NCBI RefSeq assembly: GCF_005116715.1
Contig: NZ_SWCI01000001.1
Coordinates: 124,001-188,000, forward strand
Length of the DNA stretch: 64,000 nucleotides
Source: Ferrimonas sediminicola
GTDB lineage: Bacteria; Pseudomonadota; Gammaproteobacteria; Enterobacterales; Shewanellaceae
Reading direction: 5' to 3'
Made by a program: the position numbers and the translations under genes
The notes under the pieces: model-generated
What the model was told of the DNA's origin: nothing
Databases searched by the model: none
What the model saw: only the letters and a program-made list of their open reading frames with translations
In this document: positions 46,182 through 55,633 of the stretch, in pieces
Numbering within the stretch: position 1 is the stretch's first letter
Layout: each line of letters starts with the position of its first letter

Positions 46182-47813
46182 GTGCTGTTACTGAAACGAA
46201 TTTCAATCAGCAAGAAGCTGTGGCTGCTGGTTATCCTCTCCATTATCGCCACCCTGTGGCTGCTGGTGTTTGCCGCCAATCTCCTGAAAAGCCGCATCAA
46301 CGATGCCACCGACCAGGCCTTAAAGGGACACCTTGACCAGGCCCACTCCCTGGTGACCTTCTACCAGGGGCAGGCGGCGGAGCTGGGCGAGGAGAATGCC
46401 AAGAGCCGGGCGCTGGCGGCCCTGACCCAGCTGAGGTTTGAGGGTAAGCACTATTTCTGGGTTCTGGGGAGCGACGGCACCCTGCTGGCCCACCCCCATC
46501 GCCAGGACGCCTTGGGACAGGATATCTCCCGGGAGACCGATCTCAACGGAGTTCCCTTCTGGCAGGAAATGGTCAACCTGGGGCGCGGCCCCGGCGAGGG
46601 TTTCCTGAAGTACAGCCTGAAGGGGGACAACGGCGAACCGGTGGAGAAGACCGCCTACGTGATGCGGGATCAGCAGTGGAACTGGGTGATTGGCGCCGGC
46701 ATCGAACACGCCGACGGTCAGGCCCTGTTCTGGGATCTGGTGATCCGGCTGATCTGGGTGTCATTGATCGCCACCGCGGTGACCCAGCTGGTCAGCCACT
46801 TTGTCCGCCGGGACATCGCCACCGCCATCCACGAGCTGGAGGTGGCCTGTGATGCCATGGCCGACGGTGACCTCGGCGATAAGGACAGCCATCTGCACGA
46901 CCGCCGGGATGAACTGGGTCATCTTGCCCAGGCCCTGGGCAAGATGCGCCAATCTCTGGTGAAGGTCCTCTCCGAGGTGAAGCTCACCGCCACCGACGCC
47001 CAGGAGCAGGCCCTGGCCCTGGCGGATTCCGCCCAGGCCAGCCGTCACTCCATCGAAGAGCAGCAGTCCCAGCTGCAGCAGGTGGCCACCGCGGTCAATG
47101 AGATGAGTCACACCATTGGTGATGTGGCCCACAACGCCGAGCAGACTGCCGCCACCACCCACGCCGCCAGCGACAGCAGCGAGCAGGGGCAGCAGCGTAT
47201 GCACCAGGCCGAGGCGAGGATCAACGAGCTGGCCCAGAGCGTCAGTGCCAGTGCCGACCGCATCCGCGAACTGCACCAGGGGGTCCAGGCGATCAGCGAG
47301 ATCACCGAGGTGATCAACGGCATCTCTGAGCAGACCAACCTGCTGGCGCTCAACGCCGCCATCGAGGCGGCCCGGGCGGGTGAGCAGGGGCGGGGCTTTG
47401 CCGTGGTGGCGGATGAGGTGCGCGGGCTGGCGGCCCGAACCCGGGAGTCCACTTCCCAGGTGCAGAGCACCATCGAAACCCTGCAGCGGGGGGCCCTGGT
47501 CTCCGTGGAGGCGATGGGCAGCTGCACCACCCTGGCCAGTGACAGTGCCGCCGAAAGCAAGACGATGGCCCAGGAGCTGGAGCAGGTGGTGACCCGCATC
47601 CGGGATGCCAATGATCGTGCCGGCCAGATCGCCACCGCCTCGGAGCAGCAGAGCGCCGTGGCCGAGGAGATCAACCAGAACCTGATCCGTGCCAACGAGT
47701 CGGGCAACGAAGTGGGACAGCAGGCGGAGCAGGTGGCCAGGCAGAGCCAGGCGCTGCTGGATCATGCCGCGTCATTGCAGAACCAGTTGCAGAGATTCAG
47801 CTTCAGTGGCTAG
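46182..47813 (+). CDS. Methyl-accepting chemotaxis protein with Cache sensor
   Basis: 543 residues. First membrane span at about 12-32, periplasmic single-Cache domain (about 40-190; the [24 protein letters not shown] motif is typical of sCache_2), second span at about 188-208, HAMP, then the cytoplasmic signalling domain. Hairpin tip [32 protein letters not shown] is canonical. GTG start with AAGGAAG eight bases upstream, which is buried in the preceding hairpin. Ligand unknown; sCache_2 receptors often bind small organic acids. Confidence 0.93.
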   Translation: MLLLKRISISKKLWLLVILSIIATLWLLVFAANLLKSRINDATDQALKGHLDQAHSLVTFYQGQAAELGEENAKSRALAALTQLRFEGKHYFWVLGSDGTLLAHPHRQDALGQDISRETDLNGVPFWQEMVNLGRGPGEGFLKYSLKGDNGEPVEKTAYVMRDQQWNWVIGAGIEHADGQALFWDLVIRLIWVSLIATAVTQLVSHFVRRDIATAIHELEVACDAMADGDLGDKDSHLHDRRDELGHLAQALGKMRQSLVKVLSEVKLTATDAQEQALALADSAQASRHSIEEQQSQLQQVATAVNEMSHTIGDVAHNAEQTAATTHAASDSSEQGQQRMHQAEARINELAQSVSASADRIRELHQGVQAISEITEVINGISEQTNLLALNAAIEAARAGEQGRGFAVVADEVRGLAARTRESTSQVQSTIETLQRGALVSVEAMGSCTTLASDSAAESKTMAQELEQVVTRIRDANDRAGQIATASEQQSAVAEEINQNLIRANESGNEVGQQAEQVARQSQALLDHAASLQNQLQRFSFSG

Positions 47814-47848
47814 TAAGCCGCTGTAAAATCTGATCTGGATCACGCATA

Positions 47849-48760
47849 ATGGCCACAGTTGAAACCATCAGAGACCGTGCACGGATGATGTTAGCCGTTA
47901 TGCGTGATCGCCTGGGGCCCTACATGAGGCTGGCCAGGCTGGATCGCCCCATAGGAACTTTCCTGTTGCTGTGGCCCACCCTCTCCGCCATCTGGCTGGC
48001 GGCCCACGACGGTGCCCCAGAGACCCGGGTGCTGCTGGTGTTCTTTATTGGTGTCTGGCTGACCCGGGCCAATGGCTGCATCATCAACGATTACGCCGAC
48101 CGGGATCTGGATGGGCATGTGGAGCGGACCAGGGGACGCCCCCTGGCCAGCGGCGAGCTGCAGGCCTGGGAGGCACTGGCGCTGTTTGTGGTGCTGGGAT
48201 TGATCTGCTTCTCGCTGGTGCTTACCCTCAACACCCTGACCATCATGATGAGCTTCGTCGGGATCGCCCTGACGGTCATCTACCCCTTCACCAAGCGTTT
48301 CTTCCCCGGCCCGCAGATGGTGCTCGGGGTGGTGTGGAGCTGGTCGATCCCCATGGCCTTTGCCGCCCAGACCAACTCGGTGCCGGCGGAAGCCTGGATC
48401 ATGTTCCTGGCCCACTGGTGCTGGACCGTGGCCTACGACACCATGTACGGCATGGTCGACAAGGAGGATGATCTCAAGGTGGGGATCCGTTCCACCGCCA
48501 TCTGGTTCGGCCGCTGGGACAGGCGGATCATCGCTTTGTTGCAACTGGTCTGCCTGGGGTTGCTGCTGACTCTGGGAGGGCGCTTGGGGCTGGCTTGGCC
48601 CTACTACCTGGCCATGACGGCCATGGCGGCGCTGTTCCTCTATCAGCATTGGCTGATTCGTCATCGGGACAGGGCCATGTGCTTCAAGGCGTTCCTCAAC
48701 AACAACTGGGCCGGCCTGGCGCTGTTTACCGGGGTGGTGGCCAACTACGCCCTCAGCTGA
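47849..48760 (+). CDS. ubiA: 4-Hydroxybenzoate octaprenyltransferase UbiA
   Basis: 303-residue integral membrane prenyltransferase of ubiquinone synthesis. The two Asp-rich motifs are [20 protein letters not shown] and [37 protein letters not shown] is the N-terminal signature. ATG 47849 gives a slightly long N-terminus; ATG 47885 or 47888 are alternatives. Close to ubiD, the next-step enzyme, on the opposite strand. Confidence 0.95.
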   Translation: MATVETIRDRARMMLAVMRDRLGPYMRLARLDRPIGTFLLLWPTLSAIWLAAHDGAPETRVLLVFFIGVWLTRANGCIINDYADRDLDGHVERTRGRPLASGELQAWEALALFVVLGLICFSLVLTLNTLTIMMSFVGIALTVIYPFTKRFFPGPQMVLGVVWSWSIPMAFAAQTNSVPAEAWIMFLAHWCWTVAYDTMYGMVDKEDDLKVGIRSTAIWFGRWDRRIIALLQLVCLGLLLTLGGRLGLAWPYYLAMTAMAALFLYQHWLIRHRDRAMCFKAFLNNNWAGLALFTGVVANYALS

Positions 48761-48782
48761 GCCAGGGGCTCCCAAGACAAAA

Positions 48783-48810
48783 AACACCGCCAACCGGCGG
48801 TGTTTTTTTG
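48783..48810. terminator. Bidirectional terminator between ubiA and fre
   Basis: Perfect stem AACACCGCC / GGCGGTGTT with loop AACC, flanked by A-run and T-run, so it can serve both convergent genes. Confidence 0.88.
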
Positions 48811-48829
48811 GTGCTTAAGTCGCGCAGCA

Positions 48830-49525
48830 CTACTTCATAAAGGCGTAGGCATCGCCGTAGAGGTGGGCTTCATTCACGCCGTGCTGGCGGAACGCCTCAC
48901 GGGCGGCTCCGGCCATCTCGAAGCGGCCGGCGATGTAGATGTCGTACTCCCCCAGCCCGACGAAGTCGCTGCAGACCGCATCGATCACCGTGCCTTGACG
49001 CTCACCCTCAACCGCCTGGTCGAACACCGGCACGAAGGTCAGATGGGGCAGGGTGCTGGCCCACTGCTGCACCTTGTCGGCCAGGTACATCGCCGCCCGG
49101 TCGCGACACCCCCAATAGAGGAACGTGGTGGTGGTGTCCCCCTGGGCGATCAGGGTCTCCATGATGGCGTTGATGTAGGAGAAGCCGGTGCCGCCGGCCA
49201 CCAGCAGCCTGGGGCGGTCGCTCTCCTGGCGCAGAACGGCGTCACCGAAGGCCAGCTCCACCTCGATGCTGTCGTTCGCCTGGAGGCGCTCGATCACCTG
49301 CATGGCGTAGCTCTCTGCCACCGAAGCGCCGATGTGCAGCTCAATCTGGCTGGCGTCCAGCGGCGTGGAGGCGATGGAGAAGGGGCGCTTGTCCTCGTCG
49401 TCCATCACTACCGTCAGGTACTGGCCCGCCTTGAACTGGACCGGTTGCTCCGGGGTGAGGATGACCTTGAAAACGGTATCGCAGAAGGGGGTCACCGACG
49501 CGATCTTACAGCTGATCCTTTGCAT
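48830..49525 (-). CDS. fre: NAD(P)H-flavin reductase Fre
   Basis: 231 residues, ferredoxin-reductase-type. Flavin-binding RPFSIAST, nucleotide-binding LLVAGGTGFSYINAIMETL, YWGCRDRAAMY and the C-terminal YIAGRFEMAGAAREAF are typical. Supplies reduced free flavins; its neighbour ubiD needs prenylated FMN, and fre-ubiD adjacency is conserved. ATG 49525 (MQRISCKI) chosen over upstream in-frame codons, which add non-family sequence. Confidence 0.95.
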   Translation of the reverse strand: MQRISCKIASVTPFCDTVFKVILTPEQPVQFKAGQYLTVVMDDEDKRPFSIASTPLDASQIELHIGASVAESYAMQVIERLQANDSIEVELAFGDAVLRQESDRPRLLVAGGTGFSYINAIMETLIAQGDTTTTFLYWGCRDRAAMYLADKVQQWASTLPHLTFVPVFDQAVEGERQGTVIDAVCSDFVGLGEYDIYIAGRFEMAGAAREAFRQHGVNEAHLYGDAYAFMK

Positions 49526-49625
49526 TGAGTTCTCATTCTTATTCCGGGGTGCGCGCATTGTAGCGCGAACGTTGACCCTGGGGCCAGCAATGCCCCAGGG
49601 CGGCAGTAGGATATTTTCGATCGGG

Positions 49626-51092
49626 CTAATCGATGCCGAGATCGGCCCAGCGCTCATCCACCCGCCGTTTCACCTCGTCATCCATGACGATGGGTTCGCC
49701 CCATTCGCGCTCGGTCTCCCCGGGCCACTTGTTGGTGGCGTCGATGCCCATCTTTGAGCCCAGCCCGGCCACTGGCGAGGCGAAGTCCAGATAGTCGATG
49801 GGGGTATTGTCCACCATCAGGGTGTCCCGGCTGGGATCCACCCGGGTGGTCAGGGCCCAGATGACGTCGTTCCAGTCGCGGGCGTTGACGTCGTCGTCAC
49901 AGATGATGATGAACTTGGTGTACATAAATTGGCGCAGGAAGCTCCAGGCCCCCATCATCACCCGCTTGGAGTGGCCGGGATACTGCTTCTTGATGGTGAT
50001 CACCGCCATCCGGTAGCTGCACCCCTCCGGGGGCAGGTAGAAGTCCTCGATCTCCGGATACTGCTTCTTGAGGATGGGGACAAACACCTCGTTCAGCGCC
50101 ACCCCCAGCATTGCCGGTTCATCCGGCGGCCGGCCGGTGTAGGTGCTGTGGTAGATGGCGTCCCGGCGCATGGTGATGTGGGTGACGGTGAACACCGGGA
50201 AGCGTTCTACCTCGTTGTAGTAGCCGGTGTGGTCGCCGTAGGGGCCCTCCTCCGCCTCCTCGCCGGGCTCCAGGTAGCCCTCGAGAATGATCTCGCTGTG
50301 GGCGGGCACATCCAGGTCGTTACTGACCGACTTGACCACCTCGGTGCGCTCACCCCGCAGCAGGCCGGCGAAGGCGTACTCACTCATGGCGTCCGGCACC
50401 GGGGTGACGGCCCCTAGGATGGTGACCGGATCCGAGCCCAGGGCCACGGACACCGGGTAGCGCTCCCCCGGGTGCTTATCCTGGAAATCCTTGTAGTCCA
50501 GGGCTCCGCCACGGTGGGCCAGCCAGCGCATGATCAGCTTGTTTCTGCCCAGCAGCTGCTGGCGGTAGATCCCCAGGTTCTGGCGTTTCTGGTTGGGGCC
50601 CTTGGTGATAGTCAGGCCCCAGGTCACCAGGGGGGCGACGTCGCCGGGCCAGCAGTGCTGGATCGGCAGCTGAGTCAGATCCACGTCGTCGCCGCTGATC
50701 ACCACCTGTTGACAGGGGGCCCTGGAGACCCGCTTGGGAGGCATGTTCAGCGCCTGCTTGAACATCGGCACCTTGGAGATGGCGTCCTTGAAGCCGGAGG
50801 GCACCTCGGGCTCCTTGAGGAAGGCCAGCAGTTCGCCCACTTCCCTCAGGGCGCTGCTGTCCTCGCGGCCCAGGGCCATGGCCACCCGCTTGGGGGTGCC
50901 AAACAGGTTGGCCAGCACCGGCATCTGCTTGTCCTTGACGTTCTCGAACAGCAGGGCGGGGCCGCCGCCGCGCAGCACCCGGTCGCTGATTTCGGTCATC
51001 TCCAGGTGGGGATCCACCTCTGCGGTGATCCGCTTGAGCTGCCCCTCCTGCTCCAGGTGGTTGATGAACTCTCGTATATCCCTGAATTTCAT
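49626..51092 (-). CDS. ubiD: 3-Octaprenyl-4-hydroxybenzoate decarboxylase UbiD
   Basis: 488-residue prenylated-FMN decarboxylase in ubiquinone synthesis. [63 protein letters not shown], the catalytic Glu region [12 protein letters not shown] and [18 protein letters not shown] are all conserved. Upstream (transcriptionally before) fre, 100 bases apart; divergent from qmcA. Confidence 0.96.
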   Translation of the reverse strand: MKFRDIREFINHLEQEGQLKRITAEVDPHLEMTEISDRVLRGGGPALLFENVKDKQMPVLANLFGTPKRVAMALGREDSSALREVGELLAFLKEPEVPSGFKDAISKVPMFKQALNMPPKRVSRAPCQQVVISGDDVDLTQLPIQHCWPGDVAPLVTWGLTITKGPNQKRQNLGIYRQQLLGRNKLIMRWLAHRGGALDYKDFQDKHPGERYPVSVALGSDPVTILGAVTPVPDAMSEYAFAGLLRGERTEVVKSVSNDLDVPAHSEIILEGYLEPGEEAEEGPYGDHTGYYNEVERFPVFTVTHITMRRDAIYHSTYTGRPPDEPAMLGVALNEVFVPILKKQYPEIEDFYLPPEGCSYRMAVITIKKQYPGHSKRVMMGAWSFLRQFMYTKFIIICDDDVNARDWNDVIWALTTRVDPSRDTLMVDNTPIDYLDFASPVAGLGSKMGIDATNKWPGETEREWGEPIVMDDEVKRRVDERWADLGID

Positions 51093-51216
51093 GCGATAGT
51101 CTCTACATTACTGACTGCAATCGTTCCCGAAAGTGGTCATGACATCATTGCCTCACAGTATACTGGTCCTGGCACCTGCTGTCGCCGCCTACAACCCATT
51201 GAGATAAGGAAGAGAG

Positions 51217-52149
51217 ATGGACATAGGTCTTCTAATCGAGCTGCTGGGTCCCAGCATCATCTTTGTGGTTTTCGCCCTGGTGGTGGTGTTTACCGCCGTG
51301 AAGATCATCCCCCAGGGGTACGAGTGGAACGTGGAGCGTTTCGGCCGCTACACCACCTCCCTGAAGCCCGGCCTGCACCTTATCGTCCCCTTCATCGACC
51401 GCATCGGCAAAAGGGTCAACATGATGGAGCGGGTGCTGGACATCCCCAGCCAGGTGGTGATCAGTAAGGACAACGCCAACGTGACCGTCGATGGGGTGAC
51501 CTTTATCCAGGTGGTGGACGCCGCCCGTGCCTCCTACGAGGTGAACGACCTGGAGAACGCCATCCAGAATCTGGCAATGACCAACCTGAGGACGGTACTG
51601 GGTTCCATGGAACTGGATGAGATGCTCTCCCGCCGGGACGAGATCAACGACCGGCTGCTGGCGGTGGTGGATGCGGCCACCCAGCCCTGGGGGGTCAAGG
51701 TCACCCGTATCGAGATCAAGGATATCGCACCGCCGCGGGAGCTGATCGAGGCGATGAACGCCCAGCTCAAGGCGGACCGTTCCAAGCGTGCCGAGATCCT
51801 GGAGGCGGAGGGGGTCAAACAGTCCGCCATCCTCAAGGCGGACGGTGAGAAGCAGGCGGCGGTGCTGCGCGCCGAGGGCGAGCGCCAGGCCGCCTTCCTG
51901 GAGGCGGAGGCCAGGGAGCGTCAGGCGGAGGCGGAAGCCAATGCCACCACCACGGTGTCCAGGGCCATCGCCCAGGGTGATCTCAACGCCATCAACTACT
52001 TCATCGCCCAGAAGTACACCGAAGCCCTGGCCAACATCGGCACCGCCGACTCCAGCAAGCTGGTGCTGTTGCCGATGGAGGGCAGCAGTCTGGCGGGCTC
52101 CGTCGCCGGCATTACCGAACTGATTGAGACCGTGAGGAAGCAGTCGTGA
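51217..52149 (+). CDS. qmcA: SPFH/stomatin-family membrane protein QmcA
   Basis: 310 residues: N-terminal membrane span (about 10-32), SPFH domain ([25 protein letters not shown]... [22 protein letters not shown]), then a long Ala/Glu coiled coil ([30 protein letters not shown]). Forms oligomeric membrane microdomain assemblies with partners. Overlaps the nfeD-type gene by four bases, the standard qmcA-nfeD pairing. Confidence 0.93.
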   Translation: MDIGLLIELLGPSIIFVVFALVVVFTAVKIIPQGYEWNVERFGRYTTSLKPGLHLIVPFIDRIGKRVNMMERVLDIPSQVVISKDNANVTVDGVTFIQVVDAARASYEVNDLENAIQNLAMTNLRTVLGSMELDEMLSRRDEINDRLLAVVDAATQPWGVKVTRIEIKDIAPPRELIEAMNAQLKADRSKRAEILEAEGVKQSAILKADGEKQAAVLRAEGERQAAFLEAEARERQAEAEANATTTVSRAIAQGDLNAINYFIAQKYTEALANIGTADSSKLVLLPMEGSSLAGSVAGITELIETVRKQS

Positions 52150-52616
52150 TCGATCTCTTCCTGTCGATGAACGCCACCTACTGGCTGATCCTGGGGCTGT
52201 TGCTGCTGACCCTGGAACTGCTGGGGGCCGGGGGATACCTGCTGTGGATCGGCGGAGCTGCCCTGAGCACCAGTGTGGTGGCCCGCCTCAGTGATATCCG
52301 GGCGGAGAACCAGTGGGTGCTGTTTGCCACTCTGTCGGTGCTCCTTACCCTGGCCTGGTACCTCTATCAGCGACGCCGCGACAGACTGGGCCGGCAACGC
52401 AGCGGCCTCAACCAGAGGGCCCGGGCCCTGGTGGGCAGTTCCTGCCTGATCCTGACCCGGGTCACGCCCCAAGGCGGGCGGGTGAAGCTGGGGGACAGCA
52501 GCTGGCTGGCACGCTCCGAAGGGGAGGAGATCCTGGAGGAGGGGACCCAGGCTCGGGTCATCCGAGTCGAGGGCACCCTGCTGATGGTGACAGCCAAGGA
52601 TCCCAAGCGCGGCTAG
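52146..52616 (+). CDS. NfeD-family membrane protein (YbbK-like)
   Basis: 156 residues. Two or three membrane spans ([47 protein letters not shown]) and a C-terminal OB-fold domain ([32 protein letters not shown]). NfeD1b proteins partner with QmcA-type SPFH proteins. Translationally coupled to qmcA by an ATGA-type overlap (GTGATCG start region). Confidence 0.9.
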   Translation: MIDLFLSMNATYWLILGLLLLTLELLGAGGYLLWIGGAALSTSVVARLSDIRAENQWVLFATLSVLLTLAWYLYQRRRDRLGRQRSGLNQRARALVGSSCLILTRVTPQGGRVKLGDSSWLARSEGEEILEEGTQARVIRVEGTLLMVTAKDPKRG

Positions 52617-52654
52617 TCCGCCCTTGGCCGTTTGGCCCAGCGGCCGTCGAGGCC

Positions 52655-52682
52655 AAAAAAAGGGCCACCCTGATGGGTGGCC
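52655..52682 (-). terminator. Terminator of the nrfBCD-like operon
   Basis: Perfect stem GGCCACCC / GGGTGGCC with a 4-base loop (52663-52682); seven T follow on the minus strand (52661-52655). It lies beyond the diheme remnant, so the remnant is still within the transcribed unit. Confidence 0.85.
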
Positions 52683-52738
52683 AAACTCGTGATGAGAGTC
52701 TCGAAAGAGGGGGCCCTCCTGGCCCTATTCCTACACTC

Positions 52739-52858
52739 TTACTCATGGCAGTGGCCGCAGCTTTCGCCGGCGGGGTGCGCCTTGTGCACCTGGTGGCAGT
52801 CGGCGCACTCCAGGTTTCCCTGGTGAGTTTCCCCCTTCAACTCGGCCAGCGCACGATC
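52739..52858 (-). pseudogene. Remnant of a multiheme cytochrome c gene
   Basis: A 39-codon open stretch reads ...AELKGETHQGNLECADC-HQVHKAHPAGESCGHCHE, with two heme sites (CADCH, CGHCH) and heme-ligand-like histidines. It is bounded upstream by an in-frame TGA (52859-52861), and the same frame continues open before that into the nrfD overlap. No signal peptide or good start codon is available, so heme attachment could not occur. Best read as the decayed 3' end of a cytochrome gene that once ended this operon; a sequencing error at the TGA is an alternative. Confidence 0.55.
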
Positions 52859-52895
52859 TCAGCGTTCATCATCCTCGCCCTTATCGGTTGTTGTC

Positions 52896-53858
52896 TCAGG
52901 CCACGGTCATCTGGCCGGCGTAGAGGACGAAGTGACGCAGGGCGAACACCCCAATCAGGGTCAGCAGGCAACTGGTGACCACCATGGCGTTGCTCTGTTT
53001 GATCCGTTCCGGCAGCCAGCGGTTGAGGGCCGCGGGCACCATCATGCCGCCGACCACCACCAGTCCCCAGAAGATCGCCGACCAGAAGCCGCCGCCGAGG
53101 GCCACCTTGGCGGCCACCAGGCTCTGTCCGCCCGCAAACGCCAGGCCGACGAAGAAGGCAAACAGCAGGAAGGCCTCGGTGATCACCACCGGGGTCTCCA
53201 GGTGGTGCACATAGTGGATATCCTCATCGGTGGGCTTGTGCTTGAACAGGGCCAGGCTCATCAGGATCGCCGCGCCGATGCCGGAGGAGATCCCGGAGAC
53301 CAGGAACAGGATCGGCAGGATCGGGTTGTTCAGCATGGGGTAGCCCTTGAGGGCGGACAGCAGGAAGCCGGTGTAGGCTCCCAGGATGATCGCCAACACC
53401 GCCAGGGCGTTCTCGATGGGGCGGGCATGGCGGCACAGCCAGTTCACCAGCCTGACGAACCGGGGCAGGGCCACATCCAGTTTTTGCAGCGGGCCGGCGA
53501 AGGCGATCAGCAGCCACACCAGGAGCACGCCGATGTAGAGCGACGCGGCGATAACCCCTAGGCTCATCACCGAGGTGGGGTTGTAGAACACCATGATCTT
53601 CCAGAACTCCAGGGGCTTGGTCAGATCGAACACCAGCAGCATCAGCCCCACCATGATCGCCAGGGGGCCGACGGCGGCCGCCCCCTGGACGATGCCGCTG
53701 TGGTGGGCTGGCAGCCCCTTATTCTCCAGCTTGCGCTTGGTGAGAATGCCCACCAGGGTGGCGCCGGCGGAGACGCCGGCCAGGAACAGGTAGATGGCGA
53801 TGGGCCAGTGCCACACCAGGGTGTCGAAGTGCAGTACGCTGTCGAGGTTGCTCATCAT
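52896..53858 (-). CDS. nrfD: NrfD-family membrane quinol-interacting subunit
   Basis: 320-residue integral membrane protein with about eight spans, NrfD/PsrC family (WHWPIAIYLFLAGVSAGATLVGIL, LFLVSGISSGIGAAILMSL). Such subunits exchange electrons between the quinone pool and a periplasmic ferredoxin subunit. Start overlaps the nrfC stop by four bases. Confidence 0.9.
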   Translation of the reverse strand: MMSNLDSVLHFDTLVWHWPIAIYLFLAGVSAGATLVGILTKRKLENKGLPAHHSGIVQGAAAVGPLAIMVGLMLLVFDLTKPLEFWKIMVFYNPTSVMSLGVIAASLYIGVLLVWLLIAFAGPLQKLDVALPRFVRLVNWLCRHARPIENALAVLAIILGAYTGFLLSALKGYPMLNNPILPILFLVSGISSGIGAAILMSLALFKHKPTDEDIHYVHHLETPVVITEAFLLFAFFVGLAFAGGQSLVAAKVALGGGFWSAIFWGLVVVGGMMVPAALNRWLPERIKQSNAMVVTSCLLTLIGVFALRHFVLYAGQMTVA

Positions 53859-54520
53859 AGGACTCCGGGTTTCTGGCTGGGGATGCGGAACAGCTTGGGA
53901 TTGGTGCCCAGATCCAGCTTGTCCCGGACGGTGCGGGCGCTGCGCAGCACCGCCACCAGTTCGCTGTTGCGGTCATTGAGATCACCGAAGATCAGCGCGC
54001 CGGTGGGGCAGGCTTCGACGCAGGCGGGCAGTTTGCCCTGGGCCAGGTTGGTCTTGCGGCAGAAGTCGCACTTGTCTGCGGCCTTGGTGACCGGGTTGAT
54101 GAAGCGCACCCGGTAGGGGCAGGCGGCCAGGCAGTACTGGCAGCCGACGCACTTGAAGGGATCCACGTCGACGATGCCGGTGGCTTTGTCGCGAAAGGCG
54201 GCGCCGGTGGGGCAGACGCTGATGCAGGGGGCATCCTGGCAGTGCTGACAACTCTCCCGGGTGAAGGTGTAGTAGGGTTGTTCCTCGGCATGATAGGGAC
54301 CGTCGATGTTCAGCTTGAGACGGTTGACCCCCTCGGGGACCTGGTTGACCTTGCGGCAGGCCTGTTCACAGGCGCGGCAGCCGATGCACTTGGTCTCATC
54401 GTGGATGAGGGCGAAATTCTTCGGGTTTACCGGGGCGTCGTCGGCCTGGCCGCTGCCCACCAGACCGGCGGCGGCACAGAGGGCGGAGCACCCCAGGAAC
54501 TCTCTTCTGGTCAGGCTCAT
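53855..54520 (-). CDS. nrfC: NrfC-like periplasmic ferredoxin subunit
   Basis: 221 residues. Tat signal LTRREFLGCSALCAAAG, then four cysteine clusters for [4Fe-4S] centres: CIGCRACEQAC, CQHCQDAPCISVCP, CVGCQYCLAACPY and CDFC with its partner CVEACP. Passes electrons between NrfD and the cytochrome. Coupled by four-base overlaps to genes on both sides. Confidence 0.92.
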   Translation of the reverse strand: MSLTRREFLGCSALCAAAGLVGSGQADDAPVNPKNFALIHDETKCIGCRACEQACRKVNQVPEGVNRLKLNIDGPYHAEEQPYYTFTRESCQHCQDAPCISVCPTGAAFRDKATGIVDVDPFKCVGCQYCLAACPYRVRFINPVTKAADKCDFCRKTNLAQGKLPACVEACPTGALIFGDLNDRNSELVAVLRSARTVRDKLDLGTNPKLFRIPSQKPGVL

Positions 54521-54984
54521 AGTGACTCCTTATCCTTGCGGGCGCCGTGACAGTCTACGCACAGCTGGGTGCGCCGGGTTTCAGTGATGCCCCGGATGGG
54601 ATCCCGGTCCGGATGCAGCCGGTGACAGGCGGCACAACTGAGCTGGTTGAGGTGGACATCATGGGTCCAGTCTGCCGCCCTCAGCTTGCCAGGCTGGTGA
54701 CAACGGGCGCAGCGCTGGTTCTGAACCGTCACCTCGGTGACGCTGTCCTGCCCATAGGTGATGACCGGTGCTTTCCCCTTGGGGTGTTGCCCCTTGTCAC
54801 CATGGCAGCTGGTGCAGGCCAACCCCTGGGTGCCGACGCTGGCGTGGACTCCCTCCATGCTGCCGTTGCGCTTGTGGCAACGCAGGCACTGGGTCGATGA
54901 GTCCGTTGCCGCCTGGGCCAGGGGCTGCACCCCGGCGATCAGGGCGCAGCTGACCAGGATCGAAATCAGATATCGATCTCTCAT
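54517..54984 (-). CDS. nrfB: NrfB-like pentaheme cytochrome c
   Basis: 155 residues; Sec signal ending AQA, five CXXCH sites (CLRCH, CTSCH, CARCH, CAACH, CVDCH), the NrfB number, in a slightly shorter chain than E. coli NrfB. NrfB feeds electrons to nitrite reductase NrfA; nrfA is not in the window, so the acceptor enzyme is elsewhere or different. GGAGGAAATT precedes the ATG. Confidence 0.9.
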   Translation of the reverse strand: MRDRYLISILVSCALIAGVQPLAQAATDSSTQCLRCHKRNGSMEGVHASVGTQGLACTSCHGDKGQHPKGKAPVITYGQDSVTEVTVQNQRCARCHQPGKLRAADWTHDVHLNQLSCAACHRLHPDRDPIRGITETRRTQLCVDCHGARKDKESL

Positions 54985-55030
54985 AATTTCCTCCGGGGAG
55001 AGCGGGAGCCCTTGCGGGCGCCCGGGGTGT

Positions 55031-55210
55031 TCAGTGCTGGTGATTGATGTGGCGGGGGGCAGAGGCTTTGACCTCCCGCTTCCGTCCTTGGGTCAGGTAT
55101 TCGTACATGCCGACAACGATCGCAGAGGCGATATAGGGCAGGGCAACGAACAGGACAAAGAACAGGAACAGATAAGGTATAACGACAGTTAAGAAAGTAC
55201 CGAAGCTCAT
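55031..55210 (-). CDS. Small membrane protein heading the nrfBCD-like operon
   Basis: 59 residues: MSFGTFLTVVIPYLFLFFVL, one long hydrophobic span (about 4-34), then the basic tail MYEYLTQGRKREVKASAPRHINHQH. AGGAGG lies six bases before the ATG, one of the best ribosome-binding sites here, and the gene is first after the FNR-type promoter. Reminiscent of short TorE/NapE-like accessory proteins of respiratory operons, without clear similarity. Function unknown. Confidence 0.75.
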   Translation of the reverse strand: MSFGTFLTVVIPYLFLFFVLFVALPYIASAIVVGMYEYLTQGRKREVKASAPRHINHQH

Positions 55211-55256
55211 AATATCCTCCTGGATTTAAAAAGGGCGTTTGCCTTTCTTGGTTATT

Positions 55257-55299
55257 ATTATCTCCATTTAAATAATAGGAATTACTTGATTGCGATCAA
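55257..55299 (-). promoter_or_regulatory. FNR-activated class II promoter of the nrfBCD-like operon
   Basis: TTGAT-TGCG-ATCAA (55286-55299) is a perfect FNR box. On the minus strand a -10 GATAAT lies at 55262-55257, placing the start near 55250 and the box centre at about -42, the classical class II activation position. Anaerobic induction by the FNR homologue (EtrA in Shewanella) is expected. The rest of 55211-55633 is distinctly AT-rich, with no gene seen. Confidence 0.8.
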
Positions 55300-55633
55300 A
55301 TTAAATCAAGCAAATAAATAAAACCAACCTATTTTTTGATCTGGAAAATATTTCCATTTAGGGGAAAAGTATTCTGCGAAAACTAAATAATCATATAGCT
55401 TTCTTTCGGTTAACTGATATTCGGTATGTGATTAAGTGCAAGAGCGCGTTGTGTTTTTTGCAATTTGCCTAGCTGTGTCATGATACGGGGTCAGGATTGG
55501 GTTAAATCCAGATAGTGAAAAACTCAGTTGCGAAAAATGGATAACAATAAGATAAAACTCTTAATTTATACTTTAGCAAAAATGCTTTTTGGTGCTATTT
55601 TATAGTTAGTGAGTTTGTACGGGAGATTTAGAG

